A stretch of DNA of 64,000 nt from contig JACEVL010000807.1 of NCBI GenBank assembly GCA_020284085.1, positions 114,501-178,500 on the forward strand. The letters are read 5' to 3'. The translations under genes and the position numbers were made by a program. The notes beneath the pieces were generated by a model that was given only the letters and a program-made list of their open reading frames with translations, was not told where the DNA came from and did no database searches. The first letter of the stretch is position 1. Each line of letters opens with the position of its first letter. This document shows, piece by piece, positions 35,480 to 45,009 of this stretch. The DNA is from Aporrectodea caliginosa. Its lineage: Eukaryota > Annelida > Clitellata > Crassiclitellata > Lumbricidae.

Positions 35480-38400
35480 GGATGCACTAAACGCTACTGA
35501 GAAATGCAATGCAGCTCGTCGTTAAAGTGTTAAGTGTTGTACTTGAAGAAAGTCAGCTGTCAATTCATAATGAGACCATGCTCGGAATCCAAGAAATATT
35601 CATTGTGCTTTTCTGATTTCAGCTTGCAGAATCCTGTAGCTAACAGCCAATTCTGATCACTTTATCTTGTAATTTACACTTTATTTGATGCTATGCATTT
35701 CATGCAAATTGCTATCTATTGTGCAAATGGATGAAGCTATGTTTTCCACAATAGTGCATCTTTTTAATTGTCTTTCTGATTGTTGATGTAATTTCTTAAC
35801 AGTTAACATCATTAGATATATATTTTGTTCAGGATTGTAGAGTCTCTAATATAATTGCAGCTTCAGAACATGACATCCTAGCAAAGTAACTTTACGTTGA
35901 TGTGTTAATTAACATAATAATAATAATAATATTCGTTTATTAATTCAAACTGATAAGTATGCAGTAAGATTGCATAGTAGTAGTAAAGATGTTTAACAGG
36001 AGTCGAATTATCTGAATGTCAATTTGGAACGTGCCCATCTGTCGTACTGTTCACTTTACTACCCTAGGGAGTGGAGGGCTGAGTCAACCTTATGGGGCCA
36101 GTGGGTATCGAACCCACATCCTTCTGATCTTCGTGCCAGCATGTTGCCATTCAACCATCTACCCCCAATGGAGCTCTTAAAAATGTGGCAATATTAAGAA
36201 CTTCAGTGTTTCTATGGGATTCTATGGGATCAAATTTAAGAGACTCCCTTTTTTGAACTGTTAGCTTAGCCATGTTCCAGCACTTTTAGTGAGGTGCTGA
36301 GAGAATTCTGTATAAGTGTTCTATTTAATCTATTTAATGAGTATGTACTTACTTGGTATTGTTAAAGCACAGCTGAAGGTGTCTCAAAGGTGTCTTCTTG
36401 TTGTTTTGCCTGGCTTCCTTAGGGAGTACACTTGTGGGACGTGCCCAGCAAAAGTCTTGTCAGGAAGTTTCTCGGAGTTTCTCAGAGCTTCTACACAATT
36501 CATTCGTGCTTCGGTGGGCTCAATCAGAACTTCGTTGCAAGTGGAAGTGAAGGTAAATGCGCACAACACACTGACAAACTAATGACAGGCTTTTGCCTCT
36601 TTCTAGTTTTTCATTGTTCCTGCTTTAAGACAAATCTTGCCATGCTGTGCAATAATAATAATTGTAATATGAATAATTCGTTATCATTCCTACCGTGGGT
36701 AAGCGCAGGAAGAGCAGTCCCTGTGCCTAGAGGTAGCCTTTGGTGTGATTGGTTCGATCATTTTGTTCCTAGGATTAGGACTGCTTTGGCTCAACATTGG
36801 GCATTTGCTATGGTGCGATTACTGTATCGGGATGCATTCCTCTGCATCCGGGTTGCGACTCTGATCGCTCAAGAAAAGTGAATCTCGAGTACGATGGATG
36901 AGGACCCGTTTTGGCAACTTTTTCTCAGTGGTCGGCCCCAGATGCTGGAACGGTCTTCCTCCTGCCCTGCAAATGACGGACTCAGTTGACTCTTTCAAAT
37001 CTGGACTTGACACTTTTTTGTTCTCTAAGGCCTACCCTGCTGTTTGTTGGCTGTGAGGCACCCTTGTAACGGCATGACTGTATTACGGCGCCATATAAAT
37101 TGTCGTCATTATTATTATCTCGAGCTTTTGCCTTCATTGGCCCTTCTCTATGGAACCGACTCCGTACATCAACTCGTTCTTTGATATTAACCGGTGGTCC
37201 AGCTGCTTCCTTTTACTGTCGTAAGACCACTCTTTTTGCTCAGAGTCTTTCGCACTAGAAGCACCTCTGATTGGTGTTCACTGTGAGAAGCGCTTTACAA
37301 ATCTAAGATACAATGCAATACGATTATTATTATTGACACACTTTGCATGTTTTCTGGTGCTGGTGTTTTCCAGACAACCAGGTGTACATCTGGCACATAA
37401 AGAGAGAGCAGCCAATTGCAACACTCGAGGGACATGCTCGTACCGTCAACTGCGTCCACTGGAACTCGAGCGTGCCTGGCATGTTGGCTAGTGCTTCAGA
37501 TGATGGAACCGTCAGGATCTGGACACCGGCCTCGGTGCTTTCAAACCACGGCAGTAAGACATTTTGACATCTGTACGTATGTATATATATTGTATTGTAT
37601 TGTATATTTTTTTGATAAGCTCTGGCTGTCATAACGTAGCTAGTTACAGGATGCTTCTCTGAGAGTCAGTTAGAGCAGTGCTTCCCAAACTTTTCTGTGT
37701 CATGGACCGGCAGAAATTTTTCCATTGCAGGGGGACCGGTGCCAAATTGATTAATTAGTTCTCTGTTTCGTTTTCGATCATTTAAATTCCTGAAAAATTG
37801 ATTTAGATGCATGTTTAGCTAATTATATGACCCTATTGCCCTTTAAATGTTATCCTAATAAGTCTTTTTGTTATGACTTTGAAAAATAGGTAGATAAGGT
37901 TAGCTTTGTTTGTTTGTCCTGATTTAGGCCTCGTGGGTAAATGTTTTTGAACATCGTACGTGGGATGAGGTTCTTATATATACAGTGCGGATTTTTTAAT
38001 GCTAAGTTGTCGGGAGGACATGCATGTCTTATGATACAGCGTATAAACAAGCTTGCATTTAAAGAAACAATGCGGAAGAAGTCAATATTTAGCACTACAG
38101 TGCATTTCCTGTATGGTTCGTTAACCAATATGGTGTGTGCTTTGGGCGTGCAACATCACCTCACAATTAGCGGAATGGTGTTTAAATTTGGAATGCATAG
38201 ATGAGTCCACACTATATATTAATTTTGTACAGCTATGCAGGTTACACTATTGAAATTTATAGAAAATTAATCTGCTCGTTCTTTTTGCATTCACTTCGAC
38301 AAGTGCATCTTCTCCTGGCGGCTGATTTTCTGCGCCTCAGATTCACATTTCGGTGTGACCGTGTGCGCTTTACAAATGTTATTAATGATGCTGTCGTTAT

Positions 38401-38495
38401 CATACTTTACCTTACCCGTTACCTTACCAGGTGTTTGTTATTTTTTTCATGTAGTGGATGACTCGCAGCAATCAGAGGATCAAACTCAGCTATAG
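22238..38495 (+). CDS. WDR26: WD repeat-containing protein 26, 15 coding exons
   Basis: Coding exons: 22238-22440, 23926-24025, 24560-24619, 24777-24824, 26381-26517, 27572-27669, 29019-29178, 30893-31031, 32014-32154, 33366-33485, 34291-34439, 35118-35196, 36423-36552, 37374-37553 and 38455-38495. Phases join without a break to 594 residues. The start MQTNG resembles vertebrate MQANG. LisH is at ~48-80 ([16 protein letters not shown]) and CTLH follows with [12 protein letters not shown] and [12 protein letters not shown]40 blades run from ~280 to 580, including [55 protein letters not shown] and [11 protein letters not shown]. The tail is [12 protein letters not shown]. Family knowledge: WDR26 is a scaffold of the GID/CTLH E3 ubiquitin ligase and acts in cytoplasm and nucleus. 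Exons 3 and 4 cover a variable linker and are the least certain. Introns carry many repeats described separately. Confidence 0.97.
23592..23757. mobile_element. hAT-like MITE, 166 bp, WDR26 intron 1
   Basis: Inverted ends CAGTGTTTCCG and CGGAAACACTG are perfect over 11 bp. Flanks TGCATGAC and TGTAAGAC match at 6 of 8 positions, a decayed 8-bp duplication. Confidence 0.8.
24560..24824 (+). CDS. WDR26: WDR26 exons 3 and 4 (short, variable linker)
   Basis: Two small exons fill the gap between GKWDK (exon 2) and KMRLMILEQ (exon 5). Exon 3 (60 nt) encodes [20 protein letters not shown] after acceptor tatttttag; its donor GTTTGT at 24620 is weak. Exon 4 (48 nt) encodes [16 protein letters not shown] with donor GTAAAA. 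Both are phase 0 and keep the frame, and [15 protein letters not shown] parallels human LLGIIVRMKFLLLEQ. A GTTTGT donor also ends PNPO exon 2 at 48859, so it is acceptable here. Exact ends are inferred. Confidence 0.6.
25611..26102. repeat. 31-bp tandem array, 16 copies, WDR26 intron 4
   Basis: The unit is ACGCTGTTCTTTCATAAGGA followed by TTCTGATAAAA. Copies are near-identical; units 13, 15 and 16 share one T-to-G change (CTGGTC). Such low divergence means recent expansion or active homogenisation. Confidence 0.97.
26802..27209. mobile_element. Possible decayed hAT element, WDR26 intron 5
   Basis: The left end CAGTGCTTATCAAACTTT resembles the complement of the right end, which reads CAGCTACTCAAACTGTGGTC on the minus strand. 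Flanking 8-mers do not match, so the boundaries are uncertain. Confidence 0.35.
27293..27571 (+). repeat. 27-bp array derived from the WDR26 exon 6 splice acceptor
   Basis: About ten units of AAAAGGTATCTGATGGGTGC plus TAATTTG run directly into exon 6, which itself begins AAAAG|GTATCTGATG. All units keep the exon-6 frame and the frame is open from 27303 to the exon 6 donor. Seven units keep AG|GTATCT. Confidence 0.93.
28278..28470 (+). repeat. tRNA-type SINE-C copy
   Basis: It begins GTAGTATAGTGTTTAACATG and has the B-box-like GGGTTTCAAATCTCC. It continues with CACTGTCGGTGGGACGATGAG and ends in GGCACTATATAAAT. A sister copy lies at 40122-40330. It is in WDR26 intron 6. Confidence 0.7.
28651..28860 (+). 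repeat. tRNA-type SINE-B copy
   Basis: It has the A-box-like GGTGGTGTAGGGGTATG, the B box GGTTCGAATCC and the tail GGCGCTATAACAAGTG followed by CATA repeats. It is in WDR26 intron 6. Confidence 0.85.
29225..29655. mobile_element. hAT-like MITE, 431 bp, WDR26 intron 7
   Basis: Inverted ends TAGGGATGAGCCGAAT and ATTCGGCTCATCCCTA are flanked by a perfect 8-bp duplication GTTCATTC (29217-29224, 29656-29663). It holds an inner TA microsatellite (29342-29403) and no coding capacity. Confidence 0.88.
33565..33725. mobile_element. hAT-like MITE, 161 bp, WDR26 intron 10
   Basis: Inverted ends CAGTGGCGGCGCCAG and CTGGTGCCGCCACTG with a perfect 8-bp duplication AATGTGAG (33557-33564, 33726-33733). Confidence 0.9.
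34529..34735 (+). mobile_element. LINE 3'-end fragment, WDR26 intron 11
   Basis: The frame [18 protein letters not shown] then [13 protein letters not shown] matches the C-terminal signature of CR1/L2-like polyproteins. It is short and 5' truncated. Confidence 0.7.
35246..35478 (+). repeat. tRNA-type SINE-B copy with CA tail
   Basis: It reads GTGCGGTGGTGTAGGGGTAT with B box GGTTCCAATCC and the tail GGGGCGCTATAACAAGTG, ending in a (CA)n tract at 35449-35478. It is in WDR26 intron 12. Confidence 0.85.
36880..37330 (+). mobile_element. Two adjacent LINE 3' ends, WDR26 intron 13
   Basis: The first (to ~37110) gives [18 protein letters not shown] and ends GGCGCCATATAAATTG with ATT repeats. The second (~37120-37330) gives [14 protein letters not shown] and ends AAGCGCTTTACAAATC. 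Both are sense to WDR26 and end just before exon 14 at 37374. Confidence 0.75.
38265..38400 (+). repeat. LINE/SINE 3'-tail fragment before the last WDR26 exon
   Basis: It carries CATCTTCTCCTGGCGGCTGA and CACATTTCGGTGTGACCGTG, and ends GCGCTTTACAAAT. The same tail is at 49325-49435. Confidence 0.6.
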
Positions 38496-40121
38496 CATTG
38501 TCTCCAAAGAAATGATCGAAAAGCGCTGTAGGAAATGACTGTAAAGATAGCTGGAGATGAGCTTAATGGACACTGTTTTTAGACCATCGGAACAAACTGC
38601 TAACAGAGAAATATTTACGGAGAAATGTTTAATTGACCAGGTCCAAAAGAAAAACAGTTGACTCCTTTGATCCAATCTTATACCATGATCAGAATTCGTG
38701 ATCTCATCTCTGCGGGGCTGGCTAGCTGACTGTCTTGCCGCTCCTCTGCCGGGCGTCGGCCGTGGCCTGGTTGTTATTCTCTTCCGACTAGAATTCTTGC
38801 TTTAGGTTTTGTCGTACAATTGGGAAGGTTGGATCGGAGGTGAAAAATGCACTGTCTTCAGCTGGTTTTAACCCTTTCAGTCATTTGGATAGGGTAGACT
38901 TTCGGATCTAAGGGTTAAAGTCGCGGCTGTACTTCTGGTCCATAGCATAATTTCTGGACAGCATTTTGGTTCTTTGTTTTGAAGAATCTGGAGCACTCTT
39001 TGATATTTGCGCTTTTGTTTTCTACTGGCCCGTTATTTTTTTGATTATGCTGTATCAGTGTACAGTGCCTTAATGCACTGTTAGCAGAGCAAGCAAGAAA
39101 CACCCCACTCGTTAGGTCTGTGCAACATGGATTCACTGCCAGATTGATTATTTCGGTTTAGGAGAATCCAGAGCAAAAAATAATGTTATATCTTCTTGAA
39201 TCGTCTTGAATGCACTGCACATTCTTTGTTTTGTGCTGAACTTCTCACGTCAGCTTCTGTACTGTGGAACATACCTATGGTTTCGTTGCATAAAGAAGCT
39301 AATTTCATCTCAGGGAAATGGCAGATAAAGAGCTGTTCATGCCTATTAAAAATAAAGGAACATGCAGTGTATTTGATCCACCTCGTTTTCGCTCTCATAT
39401 CTTGCAGTCGGTGTAGCACATCCACTTGTCATCCTGGACCCACTTTTCGAACTGGAAGCACCCTAAATAGATTTCTATTTAGATTCTATTAAATAGATTG
39501 TGCCCAACTGGAGGCCTGTTTAGCATTCAAGAATACTGATCTATCCAACATCTGTTCCAGTAGATTTTCTTTGCTAAACAATAGTCGACCGTCGTGGTAC
39601 CTTGTTTTTAAAAAAATGGTTTACTGGGTAAACTGAATGACTGTTGAGATGGAATTTTTCTAGTTCTGTGTTGACTCTTTCTTTCCAACACTTGAAGTTT
39701 AAAATGCCTAGCCATATCGAGAGGGGCAATCAACATAGTTATTTTGTTTCGCAGAAAAATTTTTGTTGTAAATGTTGCGTCATCATTTTGGTCTTGTTCA
39801 CCTTGCTTCCAAAATCGTGGCACTTTAAAAGCATCGTCTACAATTGAAAGTCTGACTGTAAATGTAAAGTTGGAGAGTCAAATTATTAAGCATTCTGACG
39901 TAAGATGACTGTTGTTATATTTTCACAGCTTCTTTAACTGTTGCTATAACTTTAATTTACGGTTGCTACATGCAGGTTTGGGAATTCACGATAAATGGGT
40001 TGTATGAAATGGTTACATTTAGGTGTTGTGAATACATTGTAGTACAAACAATGTGACTGGGCATGGGTAATTTGGGTATGCGTCCATATCTTCATCTTTT
40101 ATTATGCTATATAAAATCGTG

Positions 40122-40330
40122 ATAGTCTAGTGGTTCGCCTGCTGATCTGTCAGTCAGAAGGTTGGAGTTCAACTCCCACTAGGCATAAATTTGTTTTGAG
40201 GTTTAGGTTCCACAGTTTGCATCCCAACCAACTCGACTATAATGTGTATGCTGACTGTGCACTGTCAGTGGGAAGATCAGATGGCAAGGGAGAGGACTTG
40301 CCACACGCTCTTGTATGCTGAGAGTAAGAA
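40122..40330 (+). repeat. tRNA-type SINE-C copy
   Basis: It begins GTGATAGTCTAGTGGTTCGC with the B-box-like GAGTTCAACTCC and continues with GCACTGTCAGTGGGAAGATC, as in the copy at 28278. Confidence 0.7.
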
Positions 40331-41131
40331 ATCGAATGCTAACACTTCATACCCATGGCTGCCTCTGGGACTAGCTAAATGGACTGCTCTTCTATGTACA
40401 TATATAATATATATGTAATATATACAGTATATATATATATGCCTTCTTCTATGTACCTGGTATATATATATATGTATATATATTATATATATGTGTTATA
40501 TATAGACCTTTGCAAGTTTATTCTCTTGGTCAAAGATGCTGCTAGATGTTAATATCTTGTTTGTTTTGTTAGCAATAGATAATAAAATTGTTTAGTTAAT
40601 TTTATTCTTTTGACATTGGATTACAAACTCATCGGCAAGCAAGGCTTAAACTCAGAACTTGACTCTGCTAAGTTGGAAACAGGCCTAGCTTTTATGTTCA
40701 TTCGTGAGTGGACTATGTACACGCATAGACCTCTATGCAAAAGCTACTACCTAGTGACATGATTGATTTTAAAACGGTTTGTCAATATTCACTGTGCCTG
40801 GTTCTCGAAGAAACTGTTGACTGTCACAAAAAAGAACGTTTCGTCTGTTTTACTGATTATTTTTGCACATAATTTTAGTCAGTAAATGGTAACATTTGGT
40901 GCAGGTTAAATTGCACGATGGTTTAAGATTTTTGAAAAAGAAATTTGATGTCAGAAGTATCCCTGGCAGTATGCACACAAGGGCCCAACTAACAGCATTG
41001 TAAGACCGGTTTTAAATGGCTCAGAAGACATGTAATATGTGTTTGAACTGCTGACAGTTACTGGGAATGCTGAACAACTAATCCTACCTAGGTTCCTGTA
41101 AGGACGATATTCTTGTATGAATCCTTCAAGG

Positions 41132-41292
41132 CATTGGCGTAACGAAGTGGGGGAAGGGAGAAGAGGGCAGCACCAGAGGGGCGCAAAATTAGCTTTCAGT
41201 GGTACACAGTACTATGACAAGAACGATATAAAATTAAAAGGGGCACAGTCATCAACCCTTGCCCCTAGGCACTGAAACCCTTTATGCCACTG
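41132..41292. mobile_element. hAT-like MITE, 161 bp
   Basis: Ends CATTGGCGTAAC and TTATGCCACTG are imperfect inverted repeats, with a perfect 8-bp duplication CTTCAAGG (41124-41131, 41293-41300). It lies in the likely WDR26 3' UTR. Confidence 0.8.
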
Positions 41293-41384
41293 CTTCAAGG
41301 CCCATGTGGGTTTCATAAAGTGTGTGTGGACATGCTGCCAGGGTACAGTTTGGTGTATATTAACTTGCTTTGTGCTCTATCTTT

Positions 41385-41676
41385 ACTCTATCTTCTTCGC
41401 TCCCAGGTCGCTCAGCCCTCCGTTCCTCTTCTAGGGGTGACTTTTTGGTCCCTTTTGCCCGCACTGCTACTAAGCAGCGCCGAGCATTCTCTATCGTTGG
41501 CCCAACAACGTGGAATGACTTACCATCCTTCCTTCGCTTATCCCCTCGTACTCATTCTACTTCCTTCTATACACAACTGAAGACTTTTCTCTATGATCGG
41601 GCCTGGCTTGGGAGCGCCTCTGAGTAGAAACCTTGAAGAGGCGCTATATAAATTGATTGATTGATTGATTGATGGT
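41385..41676 (+). mobile_element. LINE 3' end (CR1/L2-like)
   Basis: The frame RRAFSIVGPTTWNDLPSFLR then FYTQLKTFLYDR is followed by GGCGCTATATAAATTG and an ATTG tail repeat. It is 5' truncated. Confidence 0.82.
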
Positions 41677-43639
41677 TATGAGTAGTTGTATCAGCTGTGT
41701 TTGTATTCTGCCTCTATGCCATTGATCATAAGTTATTGCCTCTCATTTCAGTTTGAAGTGTGTGGGTGTTCTCTTAAATTTGACATTGTATTAATTAATA
41801 AAGCTGTGCAGCCGAGCTCGATTTGTTTGTTCGTTGAAATCTGTGGTGGTATATTGTTACTGGTGTAAGTTTATTCTGTTGCAATTCTTTTGGGTATTAT
41901 GTAGACTTGATATAAATAAAATGTGCAACTGACTCCTGGGTAGAATTTGCAGTTGCAACTGTTTTTAATAATTAAATGTTAAATATCACAACTTTATTAC
42001 TGCTCATAGTTTCCTGTGGCATAAATACAACATAAATATAAAAAGTATCCTTTTAAATAATGGCAGGCATAACCACATTAACTGCTAACAGGCTTTAATG
42101 TCTTGATGTTTTAGAATTATAAGTTAATAACAATAATAGTAATATAATAATAATTATAATATTACAAATTTAGATTATAGTGATGCCTAACACATTAATG
42201 ACGTTCATGTACTAAAAGTGACTGGGAAGCCAATGCAGCTTGTTGTTAAAGTGTTAAATGCTGCATTAATGTACTGCAACAGAACTTGAATATATAAGAC
42301 ATAGTCAGTTTCTTTTTTGTGACTCAAGACTGCGCTACAACTGCTGTGAAAGATACTGTGTTGGGTTATCAGAGAAGACAGCTTGTCTCCTATTCTGTGT
42401 GTTTCACATGTGGCACTGATATGTTCTTCATGCGGCACCTACTTGTTCGATGAATTTTGAAAGTTTCCATTGTCACTGTTTTGTTTGAGGTCACTTGCTT
42501 TTGAGGCTGGCTGTAAATTGTGGAATAGAAATGTTCATTGTAATAAAACTTATTTTCAATTTATAACATGCTCATAAATTCCAACTTTTGATTTTGCGTA
42601 GGGGTTGATTTTACCTTGTAAAAACAACAATGAAGTTTGAGTAATAATCTGATAAAGAATGAGAGTTTGATTGTTGTTCTCGTACTTGTTGTAGTTCGTG
42701 ACGAGCGCTGATGTTTTGATAGTTGAAAAGATGCTTTCTGGAAGCATAATAAATCTATGTAGCCAATTGATTGAGTAAGCACAGTGGGATATTCTTGGCC
42801 ATTTATAGGTGTCCAGTGTCATTTGGTTCACTACAAACGACAATACTGATAGGCATTTCATCACTTTGTTCAAGGTTTGTGTACCTGGTCCAGAAATGTA
42901 CTGTGCCTGTGGGAGATTTTTTGGCATTTCTATTCCTGCACAGTGGCAGTCTTTGACAGTTTTGTGCTATAGGCAAGAACATAAATGCTGCCCCTGACTC
43001 TTAAATGAATCTTTTTGACTGAAGTGACCATCATGTATTTTGCCGGAATTTGCCACCCTTTGAAAAGTGCCGCTCAGGGCAGCCTATATCGCCTATACCT
43101 AAAGGTGGCACTGTTCCTGCATTGTATTTTGCCTGGATCTTTCTTTTAGGAAAGTGATAGTATGTGTGTGTGTTCGTGTTTTGGGTGCATACAAATTATT
43201 GGAGGTTAGAATGCGGTAACCACTCATTTCGGAGTGCACGATCTAGAGTGCAAGTGCACTTTCAGGTGTTGAGCTTAACAACAAGCACTCATTTTCGAGT
43301 GATTATTTAAATCAGAGAATGCGTTGGTACTGATTAGATTGTTAAGAATACACAAACAATTGTTATTATTAATAAATATTATCATTATTAAGCACGGGTT
43401 GTACCTGGGTTTTGGAATTCATTGTTCCCACTGGAGTCTTTAATATGCTTCTGAATACAACGAATGCTGATTATACTGCATCCTTATCGAAAGGTAAGCA
43501 ATTGAACAAGACAAGACTTGTTCCAGTCACAGTCGTTACAGAATGAGGCAGCAGCCCTTCAGATGCATACATGTAGTGTTCATAGATCTGTACCTTCTTT
43601 CAGAGGCAACTGAGATGCAGTGTGTTAGAAGCAAAAACA

Positions 43640-43925
43640 CCTGGCACATGTCCCAGGGTAGTCGCTCCCTCCGCTCTGCTGAGAGGGGGGTAGTGGCGGT
43701 CCCGTTTGCCCGCACAGCAACCATGCAGAACCGAGCATTCTCTGTGGTAGGCCCTAGGGTTTGGAATAGCCTCCCTCGGGAGCTACGCTTGTTCCCTAGA
43801 ACATGTACTGATACTTTTTATGGCCACTTGAAAACTTACCTTTTTGGCCGGACTGGAGTTGGGAGCGCTTCTGAGTAGTTACCTTGAAGGGGCGCTATAT
43901 AAATTTTTGAATGAATGAATGTTGG
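43640..43925 (+). mobile_element. LINE 3' end (CR1/L2-like)
   Basis: The frame NRAFSVVGPRVWNSLPRELR then FYGHLKTYLFGR is followed by GGGGCGCTATATAAATTT and an AATG tail repeat. It belongs to the same family as 41385. Confidence 0.82.
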
Positions 43926-45009
43926 CCTGTTACACTGATGCTGTGGTATGGGATGACGTCATTTGAATGTGTGATGATGTGCATGTGTGACGGGGTGGGT
44001 GATTGCTACGCATTTTCCTTTAGCCATAGGGTTCCTTTTGCTCTTGGGGTTCAACTCTCTGTAAAATAGAGGCTCTTTATAAGTTGTAATACATTTTTTA
44101 TATTAAACAAGATTTAGATCTCTTGCAAGCTGATCTCAACCATTATACTATACTTCTACACCAGCTTGGCACTGTTGATACGAGTGTCGCAGACAACACT
44201 TTAACGACAAGCTGTTTAAGTATTAAACGATTGCATGAAAGTTAAGTTCAAAGTTAAGTGGTAAACTATCAATGCTTTAGGTCCACGTTTTGCAGAAGCA
44301 TAACTTCAGAATCATGACCCAGCAGAATTACTCAAATGGGTCTGATAACGTCAAGTGGTTGGGCGCTTATCTGCACGGCTTTGGCTACAGCGTACACTAC
44401 TTTCATGGTTTCAAACTTTACTTATTGCACCTTAAATGAGGTCTAGGAATTTAGTCAGATTATCTTAAAGAATGTATGCTCTCCAAACCCTTTTGTGGTC
44501 TGTTTTGATACAAAATGACACAAAAGGTCACCGACATCATGACACATCTTTGATAAACAGTTCATATAATGTTACAATTCATAAAATATTTCAATTTACA
44601 TTTCACAGGGTTTTAGCTACTGCTCTCCTTGTGAGCATTATGCAAGTTTGATTTTAAATTATTGATTTAAATTATGAAATTATGACTATCGATCAGTGTC
44701 AAAATGTGCAGAGCCCCACACCAATTCTCCAGTCAGGTCCTGACTAGGCCAATGGTAAGCAGTATAATTTCACACTGCTTACGAATCCATAACATCGCTC
44801 TCAGTGCCTCCGACTCACACAGGACTTTAGTTCTTCCTTAAAATGTCCGGATAAATACATACACTGGTAACGAGAAATAGAAACAAAACTCTTGCAGGAC
44901 GTCAGAAATAGAAACAAAACCTCGACAATATCCTAGCACCTGTCGTAACAAACTATTTTCTAGCGTTACGCGACTACTGAGAACTACGAGTCCTGACGAA
45001 GCAGAATAT

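Larger units (their letters stand above)
38496..42550 (+). other. Probable WDR26 3' UTR and downstream DNA
   Basis: No coding exon was recognised after the TAG at 38493-38495. AATAAA signals occur at about 39351, 40581, 41797 and 42542, so the 3' UTR end cannot be fixed. The stretch holds a SINE-C copy (40122-40330), TA-rich repeats (40400-40505), a MITE and a LINE end. Confidence 0.45.

Noticed and set aside
36090..36165. tRNA gene on the minus strand
   Set aside because: It has a B-box-like GGTTCGATACC and a cloverleaf-like length, but the 5' half pairs poorly. More likely a SINE relic.
37676..37760. hAT element starting CAGTGCTTCCCAAACTTTTC
   Set aside because: The left end resembles known hAT termini, but no matching right end or duplication was found.
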